From NCBI GenBank assembly GCA_022510705.1, contig JAFLSX010000010.1, positions 1 to 52,594 on the forward strand: DNA of 52,594 nt. The letters are read 5' to 3'. Position numbers and translations under genes: made by a program. Of the stretch, positions 25,790 to 35,141 are shown piece after piece (position 1 is the first letter of the stretch; the number at the start of each line of letters is the position of its first letter). The notes beneath the pieces are model-generated. The model was not told where the DNA came from, made no database searches, and worked only from the letters and a program-made list of their open reading frames with translations. The stretch comes from Lachnospiraceae bacterium (GTDB lineage Bacteria; Bacillota; Clostridia; Lachnospirales; Lachnospiraceae).

Positions 25790-26539
25790 TTAAACTTCGC
25801 CCGGCCCCTCTGCATCACTGCCGTCTTCGCCGCCTTCGACTCCGCCGCTGCCTGCAACCTTGTCACTGCCTTCGGCCTTCTCATCTCCGCTGCTTTGGTT
25901 ATTGCCTTCAGCCAATTTTCGAAGTTCTTTCATCTTTTCTACGTAGGCTGCCAATGCATCTACTTTTTCCTTAGCCACGAAGCTTCTCTGATACTCGTTC
26001 ATGTTCTGATAGATTTCATTCAGCTTATCAACAGTCTCTCCGTCCGTTACATCCAAAGCGCCGATACTGGGCAGTCGGTTGATACCGGTTACCAGCTCCA
26101 TTGCCAGACTGTATGCCTCATAATAATCATCATCCATAACGGTCTGCACATCCGAAAGTGCGTATCTCTTCTCATTGATGTACACATATGCCTTGCCGCC
26201 TTCGTATGTAACATAATCCACTTTACCCATTACATATCCGGTCTCGCCTTCGCTGTTGGTAGTCTGCACATAAACAGTCTTGCCTACTAAGTTGCCTGCT
26301 CTCTGTAAATCCATAGCACTGGACATATTCTGCAGGGATTCTACCTGAGAGAACTGTGCGTACTGAGCAATGTACTCGGTGTTGGAAGTGGGCTCCAAAG
26401 GATCCTGATACTGCATCTGCGCTACTAACAGCTTTAAGAAAGCTTCCTTATCCATGCTGTTATTCTTAGTGGCGTTGGTCGCGGTGGTTGTTCCGGTCTC
26501 CACGATTTTGCCGTTTTCTACAGGTGCTAATAATGCCAT
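25790..26539 (-). CDS. flgD: Flagellar hook capping protein FlgD
   Basis: A 249-residue FlgD. The conserved N-terminal part (FLKLLVAQMQYQDPLEPTSN, then AQFSQVESLQNM) guides hook polymerisation. A small beta region follows (GKTVYVQTTNSEGETGYVMG). The C-terminal 45 residues are low complexity, Gly/Glu/Ala-rich and acidic, beyond the usual domain. Start supported by AAGGAG nine bases upstream. Confidence 0.93.
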   Translation of the reverse strand: MALLAPVENGKIVETGTTTATNATKNNSMDKEAFLKLLVAQMQYQDPLEPTSNTEYIAQYAQFSQVESLQNMSSAMDLQRAGNLVGKTVYVQTTNSEGETGYVMGKVDYVTYEGGKAYVYINEKRYALSDVQTVMDDDYYEAYSLAMELVTGINRLPSIGALDVTDGETVDKLNEIYQNMNEYQRSFVAKEKVDALAAYVEKMKELRKLAEGNNQSSGDEKAEGSDKVAGSGGVEGGEDGSDAEGPGEV

Positions 26540-26566
26540 TTGCTTTCACTCCTTTCTTCTTTATGG

Positions 26567-26611
26567 AATAAAGTTTTATGCAATAAAGTTTTATGCAATA
26601 AAATGTTATGC
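26567..26611 (-). repeat. Three 15-base tandem repeats after fliK
   Basis: AATAAAGTTTTATGC occurs at 26567-26581 and 26582-26596, and with two changes at 26597-26611. The last unit overlaps the fliK stop codon (26606-26608). The array fills the gap between fliK and the flgD ribosome binding site. Confidence 0.85.
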
Positions 26612-27982
26612 CGTAAAGTCTACGGTGCCGCCGTTGTCTGCAAGCACTTCTGCTGCCAGGCGGTCTTCTTCGTCGAGGATTTCTTCCTCTTCAAGTGCGT
26701 TTAAGTTGATTCTTCTGTTTCTCTGTTTTGCAGACTGTCTGCCGTCATTCTCGTTACTGCCGCTATTCTGCTGCAGGTTTTCATCAAAACGATGGCTTGA
26801 TACAGTCACTTCGATAGCTTCCACGCTGACGCCCTGTTCCTTAAAGGTTTCCTTTAACTGAACCATCTGGCTCTCAAGCGCTGCCTTCACCACCTCATTC
26901 TGTGCGGTGAACTGTGCCGTCACCATACCTTCCTTTGCAATGAGCTTCACGTGAAGATTGCCCAGATTTGCAGGATGTAACTGCATATCCAGTTCGGATA
27001 CGCCTTCGGTGATCTGCGCTTTCATGTAATCGGTAATCTGATTCATGATCTTTTCCGTATCGGAAGTAAAGAAACTCTCTGCATGCTGTACATCGGAAAG
27101 CACATCGGCCTGAACCTGTGCACTAAAACTCTGGTTAAAACCGCCTCCTGTCTGATCGAAAGCATTGCTCTCGTTACTCTGTGCGGTCTCCTTTTTCGTG
27201 CTGTCGGTCTGTGCAGTTTCTGCAGTTTCCGCGCCGATCACATTCTCCGTTACCCCTTCCTCCTTATTCTGCCGGAAAGTAAGTACCGTATCCTCCGTAT
27301 CGGTTTCTTCCACAAGCTCTTCTGCCGGTTCCTCAGCCAACATTTCCACGGGGAGCGCTTCGGCTCCTGTCCGTGCTGCCAGTTCCTCAAAGACCTGATG
27401 CACTTCGTCCTCGGAAAGCCCTGTGGCATCAGCTACCTCTGCCACCATTTCCTCCAGTATTCCGCTCAACTGCTTAAAGTCGGCAAACAACTGCTCGTTT
27501 GTCACCAACCCCGTGGCATCCGTCTCTCCTGCCACAGCCAATACAACTGCCTGCAGATTTGCCACATTCAGCAAATCCATGGGGGTCATATCCAGACTCT
27601 CCAGAATCTCCAGAACTTCTTCTTCGCTAATGCCCAGTTCCTCAGCCGTTTGCGTTACCATCTCTCCCGCCATTGCCTCAGCTGCCTTTTCAGCCTGAGC
27701 CACAGCATCTTCGGGAGCGGTCTTTTCCGTATTCCTACGTGTTCCGGTCTCGCTGTTTTTTACGGCATCTCTCCTGTTGGCATTGTCGGAAACCTTGTTT
27801 CCCGCAGCGGTACTTCCCTGCACCTTAGGGGTCATACCATCCTCTGCCTTGCTTCCTGTACCGGTCTGATTCTTCAGTACATCAGAGAAAGCATTTCCTG
27901 CTCCTGCTCCGGACTGTGTTGCTGCCGGGGCGGAACCCGGGAAAAAGATTCCTACGCCTGCTGTTACGGGTGTACTCGTCAT
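26606..27982 (-). CDS. fliK: Flagellar hook-length control protein FliK
   Basis: A 458-residue FliK. The long N-terminal part is rich in Ala, Glu and Thr and acts as a molecular ruler in the family. The C-terminal Flg_hook domain (about 320-410) shows SELDMQLHPANLGNLHVKL and AQFTAQNEVVKAAL. Exported during hook growth, it triggers the FlhB switch. I chose the second ATG (27982), seven bases after AGGAGG, over the first (27988), which has only one base of spacing. Confidence 0.92.
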   Translation of the reverse strand: MTSTPVTAGVGIFFPGSAPAATQSGAGAGNAFSDVLKNQTGTGSKAEDGMTPKVQGSTAAGNKVSDNANRRDAVKNSETGTRRNTEKTAPEDAVAQAEKAAEAMAGEMVTQTAEELGISEEEVLEILESLDMTPMDLLNVANLQAVVLAVAGETDATGLVTNEQLFADFKQLSGILEEMVAEVADATGLSEDEVHQVFEELAARTGAEALPVEMLAEEPAEELVEETDTEDTVLTFRQNKEEGVTENVIGAETAETAQTDSTKKETAQSNESNAFDQTGGGFNQSFSAQVQADVLSDVQHAESFFTSDTEKIMNQITDYMKAQITEGVSELDMQLHPANLGNLHVKLIAKEGMVTAQFTAQNEVVKAALESQMVQLKETFKEQGVSVEAIEVTVSSHRFDENLQQNSGSNENDGRQSAKQRNRRINLNALEEEEILDEEDRLAAEVLADNGGTVDFTA

Positions 27983-28035
27983 TCGCATTCCTCCTTTCTT
28001 AAATTTTCAAGGTACATTTTACCATACCAGTAAGT

Positions 28036-28062
28036 ATATCGGTCAAAAGTATAGGAAACTTA
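28036..28062 (-). promoter_or_regulatory. Possible sigma-D promoter upstream of fliK
   Basis: Minus-strand TAAG (28059-28062), 15 bases, then ACCGATAT (28036-28043) matches the sigma-D/FliA consensus TAAA-N15-GCCGATAT at ten of twelve positions with exact spacing. It overlaps the stop codon of the upstream gene and lies in the 77-base gap before fliK. Confidence 0.5.
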
Positions 28063-28923
28063 AGACTCCGGATTCATAATCTTGGTAAGCTTTGCTGCCA
28101 CTTCAGCGCTCATATTTTCCAATATGGCGGCCCTCTCCTCAGGGGTCATTGCTCCCAAAATCCGTGCCACCAGATTCAGATCATCCTGCATGGCCTCAAA
28201 AATAGCTGCTGCCTTCGCAGGCTTCATGCCCGCATAGGTAGATGCATATTGCTGTATTTCCGCATCTGCTTCCAGCTGTGTTACTACCTGTCTGTATATA
28301 TATTCCGCAGTGGTAGGGTCCATGGCCTCGTAATATTTCGCATATTCCTCCGGTCCGGGGCCGTTCTCCGCATATACCACATCCCTGAAAAATTCCGTCT
28401 GGATTCGCTGGAACTCTACCTGCTTGCTTTCAAACTCTTCCAGTCTGGCTATCGTTGCCCTTAGGTTGGCAATCTCTTCCTGCTGTTCCAGATTCTGGCT
28501 CTGGGATTCCTGAAGCTGCAGTTCCAGACTCTTGATCTGCTCCACCGCATCCCCCATATTGGCATATTCGCTGTTGGCATCCTCGCCGGGAGCCTCCTGT
28601 TGGGCAGGGGTAGGCAGAATCTTGCTTACTATGGGCACATCCTTTAAAACAGGCGTGAGTACATTGGATCCAAATCCTCCCACGTCCAGCTTGATCACCA
28701 CGCAAAGAATAGCAATCCATACCGCAATAATGGCGAGGGTTGCCAAAAAGGTAAAGAATCCGCCGCCTTCTTCGTCTTCCGCCAGTTCTGCTTCCTGTGC
28801 CGCAATTTCCTTGGCACGCTTTTTTGCAAGCTTTTTCTGTTCCTTTTGGTCTGATTTTAATTTCTTCTTCTCATTCTGCAGTTTCTTTTTTTCTTCTGCC
28901 GCAGCGCTTACTTCTCTAGCCAT
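28060..28923 (-). CDS. YlxF/MotE-like membrane protein with MgtE N-terminal-type domain
   Basis: A 287-residue protein. It has a Lys-rich N-terminal helix (1-45), an acidic patch, one membrane segment (about 56-78), a Pro-rich spacer, a coiled coil (about 125-170), and a C-terminal helical repeat of the MgtE_N/MotE type (about 190-287; MKPAKAAAIFEAMQDDLNLV, then ILGAMTPEERAAIL). B. subtilis ylxF occupies the same place between fliJ and fliK. MotE proteins act as chaperones for the stator MotC in rhizobia; the role in Firmicutes is less clear. Confidence 0.82.
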   Translation of the reverse strand: MAREVSAAAEEKKKLQNEKKKLKSDQKEQKKLAKKRAKEIAAQEAELAEDEEGGGFFTFLATLAIIAVWIAILCVVIKLDVGGFGSNVLTPVLKDVPIVSKILPTPAQQEAPGEDANSEYANMGDAVEQIKSLELQLQESQSQNLEQQEEIANLRATIARLEEFESKQVEFQRIQTEFFRDVVYAENGPGPEEYAKYYEAMDPTTAEYIYRQVVTQLEADAEIQQYASTYAGMKPAKAAAIFEAMQDDLNLVARILGAMTPEERAAILENMSAEVAAKLTKIMNPES

Positions 28924-28927
28924 TCTT

Positions 28928-29377
28928 TCACACCTTTTTCTTCTGACCGTAAGTGTAGCTGGTCAGTTCGTCCACTTCCTTGCCTTCCTGCTTCTTCTCT
29001 TCTTCCAGGAAAGCCTCAAACGCATGCTCCTTTAATTTCTCATGCATTTTCCGCTCCTGCATAACCTCCTGCAGATGTTCCCTGGCCTTTTCTACCTGTT
29101 TTTGGGCAATCCGCACCCGCTCTGTTTGAAGAAAAATATACTCCTCCATTTTCATGATGGCCGTCTTGTTTTCTTCAATATCCAATAGCTTGAGCGTTCC
29201 GCTTAAAAGTCCGGCAGCTTCCGCCTCATAGCCTGCTTTGCGTTCTTTTAACGCCTCCAGCCGATCCAGTTCCTCATTCAATGCAGCCTGGGCCGAAGCA
29301 AGCTCCTGTCTGGCCTGATTTTCCAGTTTCTCCTTGATATCCAGAATGCTCTGCATCCTGTAACGGAATCTTGCCAT
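28928..29377 (-). CDS. fliJ: Flagellar export chaperone FliJ
   Basis: A 149-residue all-helical coiled-coil protein starting MARFRYRMQSILDIKEKLE, a typical FliJ N-terminus. It binds the FliI ATPase ring and FlhA. It lies two bases after fliI. Confidence 0.92.
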   Translation of the reverse strand: MARFRYRMQSILDIKEKLENQARQELASAQAALNEELDRLEALKERKAGYEAEAAGLLSGTLKLLDIEENKTAIMKMEEYIFLQTERVRIAQKQVEKAREHLQEVMQERKMHEKLKEHAFEAFLEEEKKQEGKEVDELTSYTYGQKKKV

Positions 29378-29379
29378 AC

Positions 29380-30696
29380 CTAATCCTCAAACAGTTCCTT
29401 CAACAGCCCATAGGTCTGTTCGTAGTCAAATTTATCATCCACATCCTGACAAAGGAAACCATTCACCGCTTCAATTTTCCGGATAGCCATGTCTATGGAT
29501 GGATTGCTGCCCGCTTTATAGGCGCCGATATTGATCAGATCCTCCGCCTCATTGTAAGTAGCAAGTATCGTTTTTAGCCTACTTGCCAGCTTCTTATGCT
29601 CCTTATCCACAATCTGGCTCATGCATCGGGAAATGCTTGCCAGCACATCAATAGCCGGATAGTGGTTTTTATGTCCCAGCTTTCTGTCCAACACAATATG
29701 TCCGTCCAGAATACTTCTGGCCGTATCCGTTATAGGTTCGTTAAAATCGTCACCGTCCACCAGCACGGTGTAAAGTCCGGTTATGGAGCCTTTGTCGGCC
29801 CGGCCGGCCCGCTCTAAAAGCTTGGGCATTTCCGAATACACACTGGGAGGATAGCCCCTGGATACGGGAGGCTCCCCGCTGGCTAATCCGATCTCCCGCT
29901 GGGCCATGGAAAAACGGGTCAGGGAATCCATCATCAAAAGCACGTCTTTTCCCTGATCCCGGAAATATTCCGCGATCGCGGTAGCCGTCTTGGCCGCTTT
30001 ATTTCTCTCCAATGCCGGTTTATCCGAGGTGGCAACCACCACCACCGAACGGCGCATGCCCTCCGGCCCTAAATCTCTTTCAATAAACTCCTTAACTTCC
30101 CTGCCTCGCTCTCCTATCAGGGCGATCACATTGATATCCGCCTTGGTATTGCGTGCAAACATACCCATTAAAGTGGATTTCCCCACGCCGGAACCTGCAA
30201 AGATACCGATACGCTGCCCCTTGCCTACGGTCAGCAGTCCGTCCACTGCCTTTACTCCCAGAGGCAGCACTTCATCAATAATGGCCCTGCTCATGGCATC
30301 CGGGGGCATGGACTCCACCGGATATTTCTTCCCATGAAAAGGGGCCTCTCCGTCACTGGGTCTTCCCAGACCGTCCAAAGTCCTGCCCAGCATATCATCG
30401 CAGACCTCCACACTCAAAGGAATTCCCATATTCTGTACTCTGCTGTTAAGACCAATGCCTTCCACTGCTTCATAGGGCATCAGCAGAGTCTTTTTGTCTT
30501 TAAACCCTACTACTTCCGCCATAATGGGCTTTGCGCCTTCCTCCTGTGGGAATATCTGACAAATATCCCCCAGTCTGGCGTCGGGTCCGGCCGATTCAAT
30601 CGTCAGCCCCACCACATTGACTACCTTTCCCAGCTTGTGGAAATAGGTATATTCATTTGCTTTTAGATATTTGGAAAAATTAATTGCTGACTGCAC
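29380..30696 (-). CDS. fliI: Flagellar export ATPase FliI
   Basis: A 438-residue F1-beta-like ATPase with Walker A GSGVGKS at 168-174, a Walker B segment DVLLMMDSLTRF, and the catalytic GERGREV motif. It powers and organises substrate delivery to the export gate with FliH and FliJ, its neighbours. Confidence 0.96.
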   Translation of the reverse strand: MQSAINFSKYLKANEYTYFHKLGKVVNVVGLTIESAGPDARLGDICQIFPQEEGAKPIMAEVVGFKDKKTLLMPYEAVEGIGLNSRVQNMGIPLSVEVCDDMLGRTLDGLGRPSDGEAPFHGKKYPVESMPPDAMSRAIIDEVLPLGVKAVDGLLTVGKGQRIGIFAGSGVGKSTLMGMFARNTKADINVIALIGERGREVKEFIERDLGPEGMRRSVVVVATSDKPALERNKAAKTATAIAEYFRDQGKDVLLMMDSLTRFSMAQREIGLASGEPPVSRGYPPSVYSEMPKLLERAGRADKGSITGLYTVLVDGDDFNEPITDTARSILDGHIVLDRKLGHKNHYPAIDVLASISRCMSQIVDKEHKKLASRLKTILATYNEAEDLINIGAYKAGSNPSIDMAIRKIEAVNGFLCQDVDDKFDYEQTYGLLKELFED

Positions 30697-30698
30697 GA

Positions 30699-31571
30699 TT
30701 ACTCTCCGGTCGGCTTCTCGTAGGACAGAAGCCTAAGTTTTTTACCCAGCTCTTCCAGCTGCACTCCCAGGCTGCAGTCCACAATGCCGCTCTCTGTTTC
30801 GATTAACGCCTGATTCTTTGAAAGAGTGATGTCCTGTACCACCTCCAAGGAAGCGCTCCCTACTGCAAATTCGGCCTTACGGCCATTCACATATTCATAG
30901 TCCTCTCCGGAAACATGTACGATAATGCTCTTGCCCCCGTCAATCTGTCCCAGCGCGTCCTCTATCAGATATACGATCAAGTCATGATAGTCGGACAGTC
31001 CCACATGAATGACATGCTCATAAATCCCTGTCAACAGCTCGATGAACTGCGGTTCCAGCTGTTCGATCCGCTCCGCATATTCTGCCTCCAGGCGGTGCCT
31101 TTCGGCTTCCAATTCCTTTTTCAGGCTATTGGCTTCTGCTCTGCCCTGATTTACGCCTTCCTCGTAGCCCTGTTTCTTGGCTGCCTCCAATGTCTTCTTT
31201 CGTTCTTCTTCTAAAGCAGCTGAGGCCTCCTTGCGCATCTGCTCAATCTCCGCCAAGGCATCCTCTCTCATTTCCTCCGGAGTAGGTCCCTCAGGCATTG
31301 CCGCCGCAGCCAGTTCTAACTCACCGGCCTCATCTTCTGCCCCTTCCCGATTGGCCGCCTCTCCCGTCAACGCTTCCAGTTCCTCTTGTGAAAGCACCTG
31401 TGCCGAAAGCCCTTGTGAAAAGCCGTCCTTATCGGGGGGTGCTATGCTCACCCCCGCCCTGCTTACGGGAACTTTGGCAATTTTCGCAGCAATCAGGGCG
31501 TTGCTATCAATAATACGGGTTTCCTCTTGACTGACCAGAGTATACCCTCTTTTATACAAATTACTAGACAA
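30699..31571 (-). CDS. fliH: Flagellar export regulator FliH
   Basis: A 290-residue FliH-like stator of the FliI ATPase. It has an Ala/Glu-rich N-terminal region, a long coiled coil (about 95-170), and a C-terminal domain (GLSDYHDLIVYLIEDALGQI, then VHVSGEDYEYV). The only reasonable start is TTG at 31571, overlapping the fliG stop by eight bases; the first internal ATG would remove nearly 90 residues. A rare start and overlap suggest translation coupled to fliG. Confidence 0.87.
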   Translation of the reverse strand: MSSNLYKRGYTLVSQEETRIIDSNALIAAKIAKVPVSRAGVSIAPPDKDGFSQGLSAQVLSQEELEALTGEAANREGAEDEAGELELAAAAMPEGPTPEEMREDALAEIEQMRKEASAALEEERKKTLEAAKKQGYEEGVNQGRAEANSLKKELEAERHRLEAEYAERIEQLEPQFIELLTGIYEHVIHVGLSDYHDLIVYLIEDALGQIDGGKSIIVHVSGEDYEYVNGRKAEFAVGSASLEVVQDITLSKNQALIETESGIVDCSLGVQLEELGKKLRLLSYEKPTGE

Positions 31572-32583
31572 CGATCTCGTCCCCTCCGCCTCTGGAAATT
31601 ACTATCTCGCCGGCATCCTCCAGCTTTCTGATGATATTTACGATCTTCTGCTGAGCCTCCTCGACATCCTTCATACGAACGGGGCCCATGAACTCCATGT
31701 CTTCTTTTATCATAACGGCAAGACGCTTGGACAGATTGTTGAAAATCGCATTCTGTACCTGCTCGTTTGCACTCTTTAAGGAAATTGCCAAATCATTATT
31801 GTCCACATCACGCAGCACACGCTGAATCGCACGGTCGTCCAAAAGCAGGATATCCTCGAACACGAACATCTTCTTGCGGATTTCGTCTGCCAATTCCGGT
31901 TCTTCGATTTCCAGCGTTTCCATGATATGTTTCTCCGTACCGCGGTCTACCGTATTTAAAATCTCTACCACAGCGTCCACGCCGCCGATGATGGTGTAAT
32001 CCTGGTTGACTAAAGATGACAGCTTGGATTCCAACACTTTCTCCACTTCCTTTATTACATCCGGACTGGTTCTGTCCATTACCGCAATACGTTTGGCAAC
32101 ATCCGCCTGGCGATCCGGAGGCAATGCTGAAATGATCATGGCTGCCTGACCGGCAGACAAATAAGAAAGAATGAGCGCAATGGTCTGCGGATGCTCATCC
32201 TGAATAAAGTTAAGCAGCTGGCTGGCATCCGTCTTTCTGACAAACTCGAAAGGCTTTACCTGCAAAGAAGCCGTCAGCTTGCTGATAACCTCCATTGCCC
32301 TTTCGTTTCCCAGCGCATTCTCAAGCAGTTCCTTCGCATAGGAAATACCGCCCTCCGCAATATACTGCTGGGCCAGACAGACCTCATAAAACTCGTTGAT
32401 CACATCATCTTTGACCTGAGGTGTAACACTTCTGGTGTTGGCAATCTCCAGCGTCAGTTCCTCTATTTCTTCTTCTTTCAGATATTTAAAGATACCTGCA
32501 GAACGTTCGGGTCCAAGGGCTATCAGCAGGATGGCCGCCTTTTGTACACCGCCTAATTTATCGTCGCCAGATCCTCTAGGCAT
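31564..32583 (-). CDS. fliG: Flagellar motor switch protein FliG
   Basis: A 339-residue FliG. N-terminal, middle (EHPQTIALILSYL, the FliM-binding EHPQ motif), and C-terminal torque domain (FEDILLLDDRAIQRVLRDVD) are all present. I chose ATG at 32583, since GGGGG lies seven bases upstream and it follows the fliF stop by four bases; the ATG at 32604 would overlap fliF. Confidence 0.95.
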   Translation of the reverse strand: MPRGSGDDKLGGVQKAAILLIALGPERSAGIFKYLKEEEIEELTLEIANTRSVTPQVKDDVINEFYEVCLAQQYIAEGGISYAKELLENALGNERAMEVISKLTASLQVKPFEFVRKTDASQLLNFIQDEHPQTIALILSYLSAGQAAMIISALPPDRQADVAKRIAVMDRTSPDVIKEVEKVLESKLSSLVNQDYTIIGGVDAVVEILNTVDRGTEKHIMETLEIEEPELADEIRKKMFVFEDILLLDDRAIQRVLRDVDNNDLAISLKSANEQVQNAIFNNLSKRLAVMIKEDMEFMGPVRMKDVEEAQQKIVNIIRKLEDAGEIVISRGGGDEIVV

Positions 32584-32587
32584 ATCC

Positions 32588-34183
32588 TTACCCCCATTCC
32601 TCATTCAACCAGTTACGCAGCAGATTGGCCACCGCTTCCGGATTTTCGTCCACAAATTTCTCTATCAGCTTTCTGGTCTCGGACTTGGCTTCCACTTCAA
32701 TGTCTTCCAGTGCACCCTCAGGAGTGGACTGCAGCAGTGTCTCCACAGAAAGTTCTTCCTCCTCGGAGGTTTCTCTCCGGGTGAGCATACTTCTGATGAC
32801 CACCAGCGCCAACAGAGCCAAAATAATGATGATCAGTATGATGGACATCACATCCGTCGCATTCACGGAAAATCCGGTTCTGTCTATAAACTGAGGTCTT
32901 TCATAAGCTATAATGGTAATATTTTCCCGAGGAACACCTGTTGCATTGGACACCAGGCTGTAGAAGTCCTCATCCACTTCTATTCTGGCATCAGCCCTGT
33001 TGGCTGCCTTGTATTCCGTCCAGGACATACCGGATAACAGTCCCTGGTTCCTCACGTCCTCTTCTCTGACTTCCCGATACCGAATGGCTGCCAGAGACAG
33101 AGAAGAATTGGAATAGTCGATGGCGCCGGGGACAGCATTCTGCACGGTGATACTCTCGTTCGGTGCATAGTCCAATATATGCTGATTGGAACTGCTCTCC
33201 GAGTCAGTTCCCGCCTGAAACTGGTAAGTATTTTCATTGTTGGAGTCGGTTCCCGGCAGTCCGCTGACACCGCTGGTATTGGTGTCCGAATAGATTTCCT
33301 CATGAACAAGCTGGCCCTCTGTTCTGCCGTTAGAGGCATAATATTCGTGTATGGTCCTCTGATATTCCGAGAAGTCAATATCCAGATTGCAGGCCACCTC
33401 CACCATGTCGAACTGTTGGGAGCCTACCAAAACTTTCTTCACATCCGCACCCAGCAGAGTTTCCGCCTGAATACGCAGTTCCAACGTCGTATTAGCAATC
33501 CCCATCGTGCTATAGTCCTCCTCACCGGAGAAGAGCAGATTGGCATTGCTGTCCACAATAGTAATATTGGCCGTAGAGTCATTCCCCAGTGCGGTAGCCA
33601 CCGCTTTGGCTATCGTTGCTGCCTGATCAGTACTAAGCTTATCCCGCAGGGTCAGCTGGATCCAAGCCGAAGCCTCCTCGCCGGAATCGATCAAAAGCCC
33701 TGTCTGTTCCGGAAGGTTCAAAGTCACTCTGGCGCTCTTTATGGCCTCTATAGAAGCAATGTCATTGGCAAATTTCTGTTCCAGATAGTACACATACTGC
33801 TTCTGCCTGTCGGACTGGGTAGTACCGAGGCCCCCGCTCAGCGCCTGTTCGAGGGTGTACTGATCGGGCACATAACCCGCAGCGCCCAGCGCCAGATTGG
33901 CAGTGGAAAGCTGACTGGTCCGTACGCTGATATTCAGGCCGTCGGTAGAGACCTTGTAGTTAACATTGTTACTATCCAGTATTTCGATCACCTCAGCCGC
34001 TTCGGAAGTGGTCGAGCATTTCTGCCACTGGATATACTGGGGTTTTGTAAATATGTACAATATGATCACAAAAGCAAACACGACTGCCGCCGCGCTTCCT
34101 ATGATAAGCGTTTTTTGTTTGGCGGTGAATTTGTTCCACCAGGCCAGTACTTTCTCTAAAATCTCTTTGATTTTATCCGGCAT
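32588..34183 (-). CDS. fliF: Flagellar MS-ring protein FliF
   Basis: A 531-residue FliF. There are two membrane segments (about 25-45 and 430-455), between which lie ring-building motifs (YKVSTDGLNISVRTSQLSTA). The C-terminal cytoplasmic tail (about 480-531) binds FliG. It forms the membrane ring of the basal body. Confidence 0.95.
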   Translation of the reverse strand: MPDKIKEILEKVLAWWNKFTAKQKTLIIGSAAAVVFAFVIILYIFTKPQYIQWQKCSTTSEAAEVIEILDSNNVNYKVSTDGLNISVRTSQLSTANLALGAAGYVPDQYTLEQALSGGLGTTQSDRQKQYVYYLEQKFANDIASIEAIKSARVTLNLPEQTGLLIDSGEEASAWIQLTLRDKLSTDQAATIAKAVATALGNDSTANITIVDSNANLLFSGEEDYSTMGIANTTLELRIQAETLLGADVKKVLVGSQQFDMVEVACNLDIDFSEYQRTIHEYYASNGRTEGQLVHEEIYSDTNTSGVSGLPGTDSNNENTYQFQAGTDSESSSNQHILDYAPNESITVQNAVPGAIDYSNSSLSLAAIRYREVREEDVRNQGLLSGMSWTEYKAANRADARIEVDEDFYSLVSNATGVPRENITIIAYERPQFIDRTGFSVNATDVMSIILIIIILALLALVVIRSMLTRRETSEEEELSVETLLQSTPEGALEDIEVEAKSETRKLIEKFVDENPEAVANLLRNWLNEEWG

Positions 34184-34223
34184 GATTCCTTCTCCCTGCT
34201 ACACAAGCTTTCCGGTCAGTACC

Positions 34224-34583
34224 TTAAATCTGCATCTGCATAATTTCTCTGTATGCTTCCAGCAATTTATCCCTTATGGCAACCGTATACTGCAGAGCAG
34301 TGGAGGCCTTTTCCATAGCGATCGTCAAGTCGTGGGTACTCTCCGTTTCACCCAAAGCCCATTTCAGCTTCTCATTTTCTGCATCGGACAGATAATTATT
34401 GGTTGTCTGAATGTTGTTGATGGCACTGTCTAACAAGGCGCCAAACATGGTGCCGTCAGCAGACAACGCTTCTTCCTGTAAGGGTCTGGAAGTCAGTCCG
34501 TAGGTTGAATTTAAGCCGATTCTTTGACCGTTCTGTACAATCTGAGCAGAATTTAACCCTGCCAAAGTAGTTGATATATCCAT
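34224..34583 (-). CDS. fliE: Flagellar MS ring-rod junction protein FliE
   Basis: A 119-residue FliE with the conserved C-terminal part (NNYLSDAENEKLKWALGETE, then DLTIAMEKASTALQYTVAIR, then LEAYREIMQMQI). ATG at 34583 is chosen because AGAGGAAAA precedes it; an upstream ATG at 34619 lacks such a site. It joins the MS ring to the rod. Confidence 0.94.
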   Translation of the reverse strand: MDISTTLAGLNSAQIVQNGQRIGLNSTYGLTSRPLQEEALSADGTMFGALLDSAINNIQTTNNYLSDAENEKLKWALGETESTHDLTIAMEKASTALQYTVAIRDKLLEAYREIMQMQI

Positions 34584-34673
34584 TTTTCCTCTTTTCCGCA
34601 GCGGTATCATCCGGCACATACACCGGCATGCCCTAACCCGCTATATACATGATAAACTTTGAAATATTTAAAA

Positions 34674-35129
34674 CTAACTCCGGTTACCGATGTTGAGTCC
34701 CTGCGTTGCCATGGCTTTGCTGGCCGTAAATGCGGTGGCATTGGCCTCGTAGGAACGGCTGGCATCAATGAGGTTCGTCATTTCCGTAATGATATTTACA
34801 TTGGGATAGAGGACGTATCCGTTCTCATCCGCATCGGGATGGGAGGGGTCATAAACCATATTCATCTCTGTCCAGGTATCCTCGTGCACCGCATCCACTT
34901 TGACGCCGCTTCCGGAATATTTGTTCCGGGCAGAACGGAATACACTGCCAAAAGAATTCGTTGTGGACGTACCCTTCTCCGCAAAGGTAACTACCTTTCT
35001 TCTATAGGGGGTGCCATCCGCCGTTCTGGTGGTATTGGCATTGGCAACATTCTGTGAAATAACGTCCATTCGATAGCGCTGTGCGGTCAGACCGGACGCA
35101 TTGATATTAAAAGCATCAAATATTCCCAT
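34674..35129 (-). CDS. flgC: Flagellar proximal rod protein FlgC
   Basis: A 151-residue FlgC with the axial N-terminal motif (INASGLTAQRYRMDVISQNV) and the family segment YVLYPNVNIITEMTNLIDAS. It builds the rod with FlgB. Length is normal. Confidence 0.95.
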   Translation of the reverse strand: MGIFDAFNINASGLTAQRYRMDVISQNVANANTTRTADGTPYRRKVVTFAEKGTSTTNSFGSVFRSARNKYSGSGVKVDAVHEDTWTEMNMVYDPSHPDADENGYVLYPNVNIITEMTNLIDASRSYEANATAFTASKAMATQGLNIGNRS

Positions 35130-35141
35130 AAACTATACCTC

